Shown one piece after another: positions 9,597 through 17,660 of a DNA stretch of 62,795 nucleotides. How positions within the stretch are numbered: the stretch's first letter is position 1; every line of letters starts with the position of its first letter. The DNA is taken from assembly GCA_964584165.1 (NCBI GenBank), contig CAZOYW010000015.1:1-62795 (forward strand), written 5' to 3'. A model generated the notes under the pieces. That model ran no database searches and had not been told where the DNA came from. It saw only the letters and a program-made list of their open reading frames with translations. The DNA is from CAZKCI01 sp964584165. Lineage in GTDB: Bacteria; Auribacterota; Erginobacteria; Erginobacterales; CAZKCI01. The translations under genes were made by a program, and so were the position numbers.

Positions 9597-10562
9597 TCAG
9601 ATGCGGCGGAGGCGTTTTCCCGCGACCTCCCGGTCGATCGGGGCGAGGATCGCCGCCAGGGCGATCCTTAAGTTCAGCGTTTCCATCTGGAGCCGCCGCA
9701 GGAAATAGAGGATGGGGAGCGGACCGAAGGGCTCGAAACGTCCGTCGGCGGCGACGGCGGTCAGGCGGTCGTCGGCGGCGCGGGAGAAGTTTTCCGCTCG
9801 ACCTTCTCCGGAACCGGCCAGATCTCCCATCCCGTATTCGGAGAGGAGACGGTCGGGAAGAGCGGCGGGGTCGGCCGGACGCCGGAGGCCCGCGCGGATG
9901 AGCTCGGGGCGGAAGAAGAAGGCGGCGAGCTCGCCGGCGGCGATCCCGGCGGGGAGGGAACGTAGGCAGGTGGAGGCGGCCTGGGAGTCGGCGAGGGCCC
10001 GGACGTAGGGGAGGAGCTCCGGGGCGCGGACGGCGAGGAGGAGGAGCGAGCGGAGAAAGGAGGCGTCGACCCAAAGGGAGAGCGAGCGGAGGGGGCGCGC
10101 CCGAAAAAGGTCCGCGCGCTCCCCGGAGAGGTCGAGCGGGTCGATCCAGGAGTAGGCGCCGGCCAGGCGGCCGGCCGCGCGCGCGACCTCCTCGGAGGTC
10201 TTCCGCGCCGCCTCCTCTCCGGTCAGATATTCGTGGACGCGGCCGAGTTCGATCTGGCGGAGGAAGATCTCGGCCGGGCCGTCCGGAGGAGAGTCGGCGG
10301 CGATCGTCCCGACCCGGGCGGCGAAGCGCTCGCCGAGGAGGCGGTCGTAGTCGTAAAGGCTTTCCGGGCGGGGGAAGATCTCGGGAGCGGATTCGGAGAG
10401 GAGGGCGAAGGCCTCCTCGGCGTTCCGGGCGCGCAGGAGATCGGGGAAGAACGACCCGGGCAGGAGGGTCCGCTCCAGGGCGGCGGTCCGCCCGGAGACG
10501 TAGTTCCAGTCCCTCGCGGCGCTTCTACCTTCGCTCGGGATGGCGGGCAGGGTGGCGTTCAT
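9597..10562 (-). CDS. ntpC: V-type ATPase subunit C (d-type rotor cap)
   Basis: A 321-residue alpha-helical subunit that links the central stalk to the membrane ring. It shows DWNYVSGRTAALERTLLPG at the N-terminus and the repeated helical hairpins typical of the d/C subunit, including LRRLQMETLNLRIAL near the C-terminus. Its ATG overlaps the TGA of subunit E by four bases (ATGA), indicating translational coupling. Length is near the family norm. Confidence 0.9.
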   Translation of the reverse strand: MNATLPAIPSEGRSAARDWNYVSGRTAALERTLLPGSFFPDLLRARNAEEAFALLSESAPEIFPRPESLYDYDRLLGERFAARVGTIAADSPPDGPAEIFLRQIELGRVHEYLTGEEAARKTSEEVARAAGRLAGAYSWIDPLDLSGERADLFRARPLRSLSLWVDASFLRSLLLLAVRAPELLPYVRALADSQAASTCLRSLPAGIAAGELAAFFFRPELIRAGLRRPADPAALPDRLLSEYGMGDLAGSGEGRAENFSRAADDRLTAVAADGRFEPFGPLPILYFLRRLQMETLNLRIALAAILAPIDREVAGKRLRRI

Positions 10563-11158
10563 CGCTCGTTTTCCCCCGGCGCCGGTTCCAGGTCGGGCGC
10601 GATCTCGCGCCGCTTCTCCTTGATCCAGTCCTCGAGCGACCGCCGGATTTCGTAGGTGGCGGTCCGGAGGACGAAGCCGGTCGCGAAGGGCGCGTTCGCG
10701 TCAGAGAGGCGGAGCTGGCCCGCGGGGGGGCGCGAACGGTTCTCCTCCGCGATCAGGCCGGCGAGGAGCGGACGGTCGGCGGCGGCGGGGAGGACCTCGC
10801 CGCCCAGGTCGCGAGCGCACTCGCCGAGGCGGCGGCGGAGGACCTCCCGGCGCGCCGCGGCGGGGAGGGCGAGGATCTCCTTCCCGGCGCGCGCGAAGAC
10901 CTCGTCCAGCGCCCGGTTGCGGGCGGATAGGATCCGGAGCCGCCCCTCCCGGCGGGCCTGGGCGACCGCCCGCCGGTTCTTCTCCCGGAGAGCGGCCTCG
11001 GCCGCGGCGAGCCGCTCCGCGAGGGCGGCCTCCGTCCGGGCCCGGAAGTCCTCCGTGGCCCGCCGGAGGGAGCCCCGGGCCGCTTCCCGCAGGGCCTCGG
11101 CTTCCCGACGGGCGGCGCCGAGAACCGCCGCCCGGGCTTTTTCCACCGGATCGCTCAT
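10559..11158 (-). CDS. ntpE: V-type ATPase subunit E (peripheral stalk)
   Basis: A 199-residue peripheral-stalk subunit. It has an alanine/glutamate/arginine-rich coiled coil at residues 1-100 (MSDPVEKARAAVLGAARREA onward) and a C-terminal globular domain ending GFVLRTATYEIRRSLEDWI, which fits the family's conserved tail. The start at 11158 overlaps the subunit K stop (ATGA). A longer upstream extension of this frame is just the antisense-like reading of subunit K and is not used. Confidence 0.92.
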   Translation of the reverse strand: MSDPVEKARAAVLGAARREAEALREAARGSLRRATEDFRARTEAALAERLAAAEAALREKNRRAVAQARREGRLRILSARNRALDEVFARAGKEILALPAAARREVLRRRLGECARDLGGEVLPAAADRPLLAGLIAEENRSRPPAGQLRLSDANAPFATGFVLRTATYEIRRSLEDWIKEKRREIAPDLEPAPGENER

Positions 11159-11682
11159 TTCGCCACGGAGAGGATCTTGAGCTCGGGCGCCGTGATCCAG
11201 ATGATCAGGAGGATGGCGGCGAGGAGCGCCACGACCGCGTAGGTCTCGACCAGGGCGGGGAGGAGGATGGCCCGGCCGGACTCGTCGGGCTTGCGGGCGG
11301 TCAGGTTGATCGCCGCCGCCGAGGTCTCCCCTTGCAGGATGGCGCTCTTCCACTCGACGATCCCGGTGCAGAGGCCGATGAAGAAGATCCCCGCCCCGAC
11401 CAGGGGCTGGATGGTCGCCTGGCCGGAAATGAAGCCGCAGCGGAGCGCGATCATGATCGCGCAGATGAAGGAGTAGAAGCCCTGGGTGCCGGGGAGGGCG
11501 ATCAGGACCAGGAGCTTCCCGAAGAGGTCGGGTTGCTCGGAGAGCGCCCCCGCCGCCTGGGAGGCGGCGATTCGGATCCCCCGGGCGCTGCCCAATCCCC
11601 CGAGCATGGTGACGACCGCCGCGCCCAGGATGGCCAGGCCGACGCCGGTTTCGATGAATAACTGCCTGAGAAAATCGAACAT
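11155..11682 (-). CDS. ntpK: V-type ATPase proteolipid subunit K, Na+-type
   Basis: The rotor-ring subunit, 175 residues, two fused helical hairpins (four membrane helices). ALPGTQGFYSF in helix 2 and PALVETYAVVALL in helix 4 match the E. hirae NtpK ion site (Leu61, Thr64, Gln65, Glu139). QGETSAAAI aligns with the segment holding Gln110, after an insertion of about seven residues. All five Na+ ligands therefore appear present, so Na+ rather than H+ is the predicted coupling ion. SD AAGGAGG lies between a hairpin and the ATG. Confidence 0.95.
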   Translation of the reverse strand: MFDFLRQLFIETGVGLAILGAAVVTMLGGLGSARGIRIAASQAAGALSEQPDLFGKLLVLIALPGTQGFYSFICAIMIALRCGFISGQATIQPLVGAGIFFIGLCTGIVEWKSAILQGETSAAAINLTARKPDESGRAILLPALVETYAVVALLAAILLIIWITAPELKILSVAK

Positions 11683-11693
11683 AGTCCCTCCTT

Positions 11694-11723
11694 TAATTTC
11701 GCGGACTCATGTCCGCGAAATTA
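11694..11723. other. Boundary hairpin upstream of ntpK
   Basis: Perfect 13-bp stem TAATTTCGCGGAC (11694-11706) with loop TCAT and its complement (11711-11723). On the minus strand the stem ends immediately before the AAGGAGG of ntpK. Confidence 0.85.
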
Positions 11724-11814
11724 TCACAGTGGAATCCGTTTTCCCTTTTTCTCTATCCGCTCGGACCGCCCAGCGCTCGCTCGCGCGGGTCCGATTGCAT
11801 CTCGCGGCGCAGAC

Positions 11815-11847
11815 CTAATTTCGCGGCCCGGCGGGCCGCGAAATTAG
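11815..11847. other. Boundary hairpin containing the ntpI stop codon
   Basis: Perfect 15-bp stem CTAATTTCGCGGCCC with a GGC loop. The TAG stop of ntpI is the outermost triplet (11815-11817), so the last eleven codons of subunit I are read through the hairpin. Confidence 0.85.
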
Positions 11848-13893
11848 CTCGACCGTGTCGCTCCAAAATCCGTGGGGCTGGAACTCCTTCCCGTCGCCCT
11901 GGTAGAAGCGCCCGAAGAACTCGAGCAGGATGAGCCGGGCCGAATGGACGAAGGCGGACATGATGGACATGAAGAAGTTGAAGAGATGGCCGACCACCAT
12001 CACGGCGACGACGATGACGCCCGTGACCACGGGAAGGGCGAAAAACGACTTCAAGAAGGGGAGGACGCTGGCCAGGATCTGGGGGATGATCCGGGCGATG
12101 ATGTTGAAGGACATTCCGACGATGTAGGTGTTGAGACCGAGGGCGAGGAGGCGGGAGTAGGAGAGGACGTCCCCGATGAAGGAGGTGGTCCCGTAGCCGC
12201 CGACGATCCCGTAGAGGCTGATCAGGCCGTAGGCGAGCTTCCCCCCCCGGGTCGGCTGGTCCCGCCCTTGGGTCAGGATCAGGCCGACGGCGGAGAGGCC
12301 GACCGCGCCGAGCGCCACCCGGGGCAGGACGCTTCCGCCGAAGCCGATCAGCGAGGAGAGGGCGTAGAGGAGGAGCCCGGACAGGTAGGCGAGCCAGAAG
12401 ACCCCGTCGTAGAGGGCGCCGGCCCAGTCCTTCCGGCGGAGGTTGGTGAGCACGCGCATCGCGATCCCATAAAACTGGTTCAGAACGCCGATGGCGAGGG
12501 CGGCGATCAAGGCGATCAGCGGCTTGGCCAGCATGTCCAGTAGCGTGGTTTTGCGCACCAAGCGCAGGAGGATGTTATCGGCGCCCAGATAATCCGGGTT
12601 GTAGACGTCCGCCGCCCAGGAGCCGGTGAGGACGCCGAAGACGATGGCGCTTACGCCGCAGTAGAGGAAGAGGCGGAAGAATTCCCGGAGGCCCTCCTGC
12701 TCCCGGTATCGCCTCATCAGCTTCCAGCCGATCCAGGAGAGGAGGAGACCGTAGACGACGTCGGCGAAACAGATGCCGAAGAAGGCGAGGAAGACGAACA
12801 TCAGGTAGGGCGTCGGGTCGAGGGAGAAATAGTTGGGCAGGCCGAACATGCTGACCAGGAGGCGCGCCGGCCGGAAGAAGCGGGACGAAGCGAGCGAGAC
12901 CGGCACCGCATCGTCCGGCTCGGGGTCGGCGACCGCGATCCCCACCCCGGGGAATTCAGCTTCGAGCTTCCCGATGATCTTCGCAGCTTCCGCGGCGCGC
13001 AGGTACCCCCGGAGAACGCCGACCCGCCCGGACGAGAGGATCTTCTGGGCGTTCTCTCCCCGGCGCTGGCCGCTCTCCCAGTAGCCGCGGGCGAGCCTAA
13101 GCGCCCGCTCCAGGCCGTCGGGCATGGCCCGGAGCTGCTCCTCGCGGACGGCGGCGGCCGCCGCCCGGGCGGATTGCTCTTCCCGTTCGATCTGGGCGTG
13201 TCTCTCCGCCGGGGGAACCCGGCCGGCCGGATACTCCAGAACCCGGAAACCCGAAGACTCGAGGATGTCGCGGCAGGAGGCTAAAGCGTCGCGCCCCCCA
13301 CCCGCGGCGATCGTCGCCGACCGTCCGTCCCGGCGCACGATCTCCCAGGCGAAGAGCCGGCTCGCTTCCGGGTCGGACTCGAGGCGGCGGAGCTTTTCTT
13401 CCGTCCCCTCGGCAAAGACCACAAAAGTCCAACGGAGATTCCGGAGCCTTTCCGGCGGCTGGCGGAGAGAGAGAAAGGGGGCGAGGGCGGCTTTCTCCGT
13501 CTGGAGCTCCTTGAGTCGGTTCTCGTGCTCGTGGAGCTTCTCCCTCATGGACCGGAGACGATCCCTAAGATCGGTGAAATCGATCTCTCGGACCGTCTTC
13601 TCCAGCTCGCCGGCGGCGGCTACGGTCTTGACCGGAAGCATGGAATCGATGAAGGCGGCCTTCTTGCCCCGCGTCCGCTCGAACTCCGCCTCCACTTCGC
13701 GGACGACGGCGAGCGAGCCAGCGGCGGCGGGGTCGGGGGAGCGGAGGGGACGGAAGCGGGCGCGCAGAGCTTCCTCGCCGATCTCTTCCCGGGAGAGATG
13801 AACGGCCGATCGCCGGAAGAGCCATTCCTCCAGACGGGCGCCCTCGCCGGCGGGGAAGAGCACGGTCAGCTTTTTAAGCTTCTCTATCGCCAT
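11815..13893 (-). CDS. ntpI: V-type ATPase subunit I (membrane stator, a-type)
   Basis: A 692-residue subunit that forms the ion half-channels. Residues 1 to about 340 are soluble with long coiled coils. From YFSLDPTPYLMFVFLAFFG onward there are seven to eight membrane helices, with GVLTGSWAADVYNPDYLG, GDVLSYSRLLALGLNTYIV (the arginine-bearing channel helix) and VVGHLFNFFMSIMSAFVHS, all conserved in the family. Length is normal. The C-terminal ISRPAGPRN is encoded by the hairpin that also holds the stop codon. It is preceded by subunit F/H (ntpF) and two small hairpins. Confidence 0.95.
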   Translation of the reverse strand: MAIEKLKKLTVLFPAGEGARLEEWLFRRSAVHLSREEIGEEALRARFRPLRSPDPAAAGSLAVVREVEAEFERTRGKKAAFIDSMLPVKTVAAAGELEKTVREIDFTDLRDRLRSMREKLHEHENRLKELQTEKAALAPFLSLRQPPERLRNLRWTFVVFAEGTEEKLRRLESDPEASRLFAWEIVRRDGRSATIAAGGGRDALASCRDILESSGFRVLEYPAGRVPPAERHAQIEREEQSARAAAAAVREEQLRAMPDGLERALRLARGYWESGQRRGENAQKILSSGRVGVLRGYLRAAEAAKIIGKLEAEFPGVGIAVADPEPDDAVPVSLASSRFFRPARLLVSMFGLPNYFSLDPTPYLMFVFLAFFGICFADVVYGLLLSWIGWKLMRRYREQEGLREFFRLFLYCGVSAIVFGVLTGSWAADVYNPDYLGADNILLRLVRKTTLLDMLAKPLIALIAALAIGVLNQFYGIAMRVLTNLRRKDWAGALYDGVFWLAYLSGLLLYALSSLIGFGGSVLPRVALGAVGLSAVGLILTQGRDQPTRGGKLAYGLISLYGIVGGYGTTSFIGDVLSYSRLLALGLNTYIVGMSFNIIARIIPQILASVLPFLKSFFALPVVTGVIVVAVMVVGHLFNFFMSIMSAFVHSARLILLEFFGRFYQGDGKEFQPHGFWSDTVELISRPAGPRN

Positions 13894-13911
13894 GTCGGCC
13901 GGACGGTTCCA

Positions 13912-13983
13912 GCGGACCTGAAGGTCCGCGACTACGTTCTCTTCGATCGTGTCGTCGGCGCCGACCTTGAGGTCGGCGCGACG
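13912..13983. other. Two small hairpins between ntpF and ntpI
   Basis: GCGGACC-TGAA-GGTCCGC (13912-13929) and GCGCCGACC-TTGA-GGTCGGCGC (13958-13979, extended by CGTC/GACG around a bulged G) lie just upstream of ntpI on the minus strand. Confidence 0.75.
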
Positions 13984-14017
13984 GTCATCTGGCGACCCGT
14001 CATCTCCTACCGCGTCT

Positions 14018-14326
14018 TCAAGACTTTTGATAGCTCTCGACCGTTTTTTGGACCATGGAGGCCGAGTCCTTCCGCGACCTCTCTTCGATGGCCTCGAGCT
14101 CGCGCTTTCCCTCTTCGTTGACTTCGCCGAGCTCTCGCGCGAGTTTCTCTTCGTACTGCTTCTTCAGGCGGGCCGACTCCGTTTTGAAGCGATCCTCGGC
14201 GGCGGAGGCGATCCTACGGTTCTCCGCAACAACGCTCTCCGAGATCCGTTGGGCCTCTTCCCTGGCTTCGGAGACCGTTTTCTCGGCCTCATCCTCGATC
14301 GCTATGATCTCTTCTTCAATCTTCAT
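14018..14326 (-). CDS. ntpF: V-type ATPase small coiled-coil stalk subunit (NtpF/AhaH-like)
   Basis: A 102-residue, almost wholly helical, highly charged protein (MKIEEEIIAIEDEAEKTVSE onward). This matches the peripheral-stalk subunit that pairs with subunit E, called NtpF in E. hirae and H in archaea. It heads the operon, as ntpF does in E. hirae. The ATG at 14326 is followed by an uninterrupted heptad-like pattern to the end. AT-rich sequence with TATAAT-like words lies upstream (14350-14375), but no convincing -35 element. Confidence 0.85.
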   Translation of the reverse strand: MKIEEEIIAIEDEAEKTVSEAREEAQRISESVVAENRRIASAAEDRFKTESARLKKQYEEKLARELGEVNEEGKRELEAIEERSRKDSASMVQKTVESYQKS

Positions 14327-14375
14327 GCTGAATGCTCCGGAAACAAGCCATTGATTATATAATACTATATTATAC

Positions 14376-14420
14376 TATCTTATTGTCATAGTCCCGTTTG
14401 GGGACTATGACAATAAGATA
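14376..14420. other. Boundary hairpin between parB and the V-ATPase operon, holding the parB stop codon
   Basis: Perfect 20-bp stem TATCTTATTGTCATAGTCCC (14376-14395), loop GTTTG, complement at 14401-14420. The parB TAG (14407-14405) lies in the stem. No U-tract follows, so it is not a textbook terminator. Confidence 0.9.
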
Positions 14421-15256
14421 GAGGAGATCCGCTCGAAATCCTCGAGAGAATAATATTCTATCTCGATCACCCCCCTCTTCTTCCGGGACTGGCGTACGAT
14501 CACCTTGGTCTTCAGGACCTCCCGGAGGCGCCCCTCCATCTCCATTATATGGACGTCCCGTTCGATCGGACGAGCCTCCCTCCTCCTCGCCCCCTTGACG
14601 CCCTGGGCTATCTTCTCTATCTCCCTCACGGAAAGATCGTGGGCCGAAGCCGTCTTCGCGAGCTCCAACCTCTTAGCTCCGGGGGAAATGGCGAGGAGTG
14701 CTCTCGCCTGGCCGAAGTTGAGACGGTTGTTCTCCACCATGGTTTTGATCTCCTCCTCGAGCTCGAGAAGGCGCATGGTGTTGGCCACGGTGGCGCGGTC
14801 TTTGGCGACCTTATCCGCTACCTGCTCCTGCGAGAGACCGAACTCCTCTGTCAGCCTCTTGTAACCCCTGGCCTTTTCCAGAGGGTTCAGATCCTCTCTC
14901 TGGATATTCTCGATCAGCGATATCTCCAGGATCTCATCGCCTTTCTCGATATCCCGAATCAGGGCCGGGATCTCCTTCAAACCGAGCTCAGTCGCGGCAC
15001 GGACCCTTCTCTCCCCAGCGATTAGCTGATAATTCTGGCCGTTCCGACGGAGGAGGATGGGCTGGATAACGCCCTTTTCCTGGATTGACTTCTTAAGATC
15101 CTCCAGCGCTTGGGATTCGAACTTTTTCCGCGGCTGATATTCGCTTCTCTCGATCCTGGAGATGGGAACGATCATCACCTCTGCGGAACGGGACGCTATC
15201 CTGATTTCGGGACCGATCAGCGCATCGAGCCCTTTTCCCAAGGCAGGTTTTTTCAT
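14405..15256 (-). CDS. parB: Chromosome-partitioning protein ParB
   Basis: A CTP-dependent DNA clamp that loads at parS. 283 residues. The N-terminal MKKPALGKGLDALIGPE is the ParA-interacting tail. LIAGERRVRAATELGL contains the GERR CTP/arginine patch. LSQEQVADKVAKDRATVANTMR is the helix-turn-helix that reads parS. The C-terminal dimerisation domain includes EIEYYSLEDFERI. The start overlaps the parA stop (ATGA). A perfect parS lies 0.9 kb upstream, so the locus carries its own loading site. Confidence 0.97.
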   Translation of the reverse strand: MKKPALGKGLDALIGPEIRIASRSAEVMIVPISRIERSEYQPRKKFESQALEDLKKSIQEKGVIQPILLRRNGQNYQLIAGERRVRAATELGLKEIPALIRDIEKGDEILEISLIENIQREDLNPLEKARGYKRLTEEFGLSQEQVADKVAKDRATVANTMRLLELEEEIKTMVENNRLNFGQARALLAISPGAKRLELAKTASAHDLSVREIEKIAQGVKGARRREARPIERDVHIMEMEGRLREVLKTKVIVRQSRKKRGVIEIEYYSLEDFERISSILLS

Positions 15257-16032
15257 GGACTGAGTGTCTCCCTGTGGCCCAATTCGATTATTTCCTGCGC
15301 GAGCTGCGTGTAGCTCGCCGCTCCGGATGATGCCGATGCGTAGTAGAGTACGGGTTGTCCGAAGGACGGCGCCTCGCCGAGACGCGTATTCCTCGGTATC
15401 ATCGTTTTGTAAACCTTGTCCTTGAAGTGCTTTTTCACCTCTTCTATCACCTGGACCGAGAGGTTCAACCTCCGGTCGTACATGGTCATCAGGATACCCC
15501 CTATCTTGAGCCTGGGGTTGAGGCGATCCCGGACGAGGTCCATAACCTTCATCAGTTGGGCTATCCCCTCGAGAGCGTAATACTCGCATTGGATGGGGAG
15601 AAGCATATAGTTGCTACAGACCATGGCGTTGACGGTCAGTATGTTAAGCGACGGGGGACAGTCGATGATGATGAAGGGATAGCGGTCAATGACTTCGTTG
15701 ATCGCCTCCTGGAGGCGGTATTCCCGGCCGAGCATATTGATGAGCTCCACCTCGGCTCCGGTCAGGTCCGGGTGGGATGGGACGAGATGGAGGTTGAGGA
15801 ATGGTGTTTCCAGTATGGATTCGCTGAGCTTGGACTCGCCGATGAGGACATTATAGATAGAAGACTTGAGAGACTTCCGGTCATACCCTAGCCCGCTGGT
15901 CGCATTCGCCTGGGGATCGAGATCTATCAGGAGGCTGGAAAAGCCGCTCCTCCCTAGGGCAGCGGCGAGGTTGATACAGGTGGTCGTCTTGCCGACGCCA
16001 CCCTTCTGGTTGGCCACAGCGATTATCTTCAT
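15253..16032 (-). CDS. parA: Chromosome-partitioning ATPase ParA
   Basis: A Walker-type ATPase that forms the gradient moving ParB-parS complexes and origins. 259 residues. It starts MKIIAVANQKGGVGKTT with the deviant Walker A (KGGVGKTT), then LLIDLDPQANATSGLG (A' motif) and FIIIDCPPSLNILT (Walker B). No N-terminal DNA-binding extension, as usual for chromosomal ParA (Soj). The start codon sits one base after a 13-bp hairpin and lacks an adjacent Shine-Dalgarno sequence. A promoter-like pair lies 66-94 bases upstream. Confidence 0.97.
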   Translation of the reverse strand: MKIIAVANQKGGVGKTTTCINLAAALGRSGFSSLLIDLDPQANATSGLGYDRKSLKSSIYNVLIGESKLSESILETPFLNLHLVPSHPDLTGAEVELINMLGREYRLQEAINEVIDRYPFIIIDCPPSLNILTVNAMVCSNYMLLPIQCEYYALEGIAQLMKVMDLVRDRLNPRLKIGGILMTMYDRRLNLSVQVIEEVKKHFKDKVYKTMIPRNTRLGEAPSFGQPVLYYASASSGAASYTQLAQEIIELGHRETLSP

Positions 16033-16033
16033 C

Positions 16034-16070
16034 TTTTTGCCGGGATATTTTTTAATAATCCCGGCAAAAA
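16034..16070. other. Boundary hairpin abutting the parA start codon
   Basis: 13-bp stem TTTTTGCCGGGAT (16034-16046) paired with 16058-16070, loop of 11 bases. On the minus strand the stem ends one base before the ATG at 16032. Confidence 0.85.
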
Positions 16071-16097
16071 TGTTGATCTTGCCTGGATCTTAAAGCC

Positions 16098-16126
16098 ATT
16101 TTATGGCAATGCCCTGAGCGGAGCAA
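16098..16126 (-). promoter_or_regulatory. Predicted parAB promoter
   Basis: On the minus strand TTGCTC (16126-16121), 17 bases, TAAAAT (16103-16098). The -10 box matches the one seen in the leader motif of the tRNA hairpins. Confidence 0.45.
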
Positions 16127-16147
16127 GATAATTCTGTCATCACTGGT

Positions 16148-16198
16148 CATCTTTTTCCCGGCTTCCGATCCAAGGGATCGGGCCCCGGGAAAAAGATG
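16148..16198. other. Nested hairpin between mnmE and parA
   Basis: Outer 14-bp stem CATCTTTTTCCCGG (16148-16161) pairs with 16185-16198. An inner 7-bp stem CCGATCC/GGATCGG with an AAG loop lies within. Its end overlaps the parS site by two bases. Confidence 0.85.
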
Positions 16199-16212
16199 TT
16201 CCACGTGGAACA
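16197..16212. promoter_or_regulatory. parS centromere site
   Basis: TGTTCCACGTGGAACA, a perfect 16-base palindrome matching the bacterial parS consensus, is located just after the mnmE stop codon and upstream of parAB. ParB would nucleate here. Confidence 0.95.
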
Positions 16213-16213
16213 T

Positions 16214-17599
16214 TCACTTCCCGACGCAGAAACGGGAGAAGATGTCGTCGAGTATCTCGTCGCTGTAACGCTCTCCCCTGACCTCCAAGACCAGGTCGAG
16301 AGCCTTCCGGATATCGCCGGCGATGAACTCGGGGGGATACCGTCGCCGGTAAGAACCCCGAGCCGTCTCCATCAAAACTGCGGCCTCTTCCAGGCGGGAA
16401 GCCCTCCTTGAGCTAATGGCGAAAGCCGATCCATCGCCACATGACAGATCCGATCGGATTGACTTCGTTACTTCTTTTTCGAGCTCGCTTATCCCCAGGT
16501 TATCCCGGGCGGAGACGAATATCTTCTTCCAGGATTTTTTCATCCCTGCCCAGCCTTTTCCTGACCGCTTTCCAACCAGATCCATCTTGTTGATAACTAC
16601 TATCGCCTTCTTGCCTTCAATCTCCTTAAGAAGACCCCTGTCGTCTGAGTCGAGATCGGTCCCCCGATCCAGGACGGCCAGGACAAGATCGGCATCTCGA
16701 ATCTTCTCCCTCGCCCGCCTGACGCCTTCCGCCTCCACACCTTCTTTGGTCTCCCGGACACCGGCCGTATCTATTATCGAGACCGCGATCCCTCCCAGAC
16801 TGACCGTCTCTTCCAAGGTGTCCCTAGTCGTTCCGGGATAAGGGGAGACGATCGCGCGTTCTCTTCCCGCTAGGCGGTTGAAGAGGCTCGACTTCCCGAC
16901 ATTCGGTTTTCCCGCTATCACCACCTTGGGACCGCTTCGAATCGTCATCCCTTTCTCCGATTCGGATATCAACCGCCTTATCTTGGCGATACAGGAATTA
17001 ACCCGGTCCATCATACCCAACTTTCGCGTCTCATCCCCTTCGCGATCGTCGAAATCAAGGGAATGCTCCAGTGTTGATAAGATGTGGATAATGTCCGCTT
17101 TTATGGACGAGAGCCTCTTCTCCATCTCCCCGCTGAGCTGACGGAGAGCGAGAGCGGATTCTTCATCCGAGCGAGATTGGATCAGCCAGGCGACGGCCTC
17201 GGCCTCGCTGAGGCTGATTTTGCCTTTGAGGAAAGCCCTTCGTGTAAATTCACCCGGATCAGCCATCCGGGCACCACGCTTCTCTATAATCCGCAGTATC
17301 CTCGCGAGAAGATGACGGCTCCCGTGGGCGCATATCTCCGCCATATCCTCACCGGTGTAAGAGCGTGGTCCTCTTCGGAGCACGACCAAGACATCGTCAA
17401 TCCTCTTCCCCCGATCTATAATCCAGCCTCGGTATTGGTATCCCGACTGAAGAGAATTGATCGGACGGGGAGGTGAAGGATGGAAACAAGCCCCGAGTAT
17501 GGGATGTGATCGCTCGCCGGAGAGTCGGAGCATCCCGATAGCGGACTCGCCCGGAGGCGTGGCGATCGCGACTATGGTGTCGCGGGGGGAGTGAAACAT
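16214..17599 (-). CDS. mnmE: tRNA modification GTPase MnmE
   Basis: With MnmG, MnmE installs the carboxymethylaminomethyl group on U34 of certain tRNAs. 461 residues. It has an N-terminal folate-binding domain (MFHSPRDTIVAIATPPGESA), a central G domain with VVIAGKPNVGKSSLFN (G1) and VSIIDTAGVRE (G3), and the C-terminal FCVGK, equivalent to the catalytic CIGK motif. mnmG and rsmG, which often follow mnmE near the origin, are not in the window. The start at 17599 lies downstream of a 16-bp hairpin. Confidence 0.97.
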   Translation of the reverse strand: MFHSPRDTIVAIATPPGESAIGMLRLSGERSHPILGACFHPSPPRPINSLQSGYQYRGWIIDRGKRIDDVLVVLRRGPRSYTGEDMAEICAHGSRHLLARILRIIEKRGARMADPGEFTRRAFLKGKISLSEAEAVAWLIQSRSDEESALALRQLSGEMEKRLSSIKADIIHILSTLEHSLDFDDREGDETRKLGMMDRVNSCIAKIRRLISESEKGMTIRSGPKVVIAGKPNVGKSSLFNRLAGRERAIVSPYPGTTRDTLEETVSLGGIAVSIIDTAGVRETKEGVEAEGVRRAREKIRDADLVLAVLDRGTDLDSDDRGLLKEIEGKKAIVVINKMDLVGKRSGKGWAGMKKSWKKIFVSARDNLGISELEKEVTKSIRSDLSCGDGSAFAISSRRASRLEEAAVLMETARGSYRRRYPPEFIAGDIRKALDLVLEVRGERYSDEILDDIFSRFCVGK

Positions 17600-17618
17600 G
17601 GACGCAAAGCCCCAGCCC

Positions 17619-17657
17619 CGATCGTTCCTGGAAATTTAAAGTTTCCAGGAACGATCG
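17619..17657. other. Boundary hairpin between yidC and mnmE
   Basis: Perfect 16-bp stem CGATCGTTCCTGGAAA (17619-17634), 7-base loop, complement at 17642-17657. It lies 3 bases beyond the yidC stop codon. Confidence 0.88.
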
Positions 17658-17660
17658 AGA

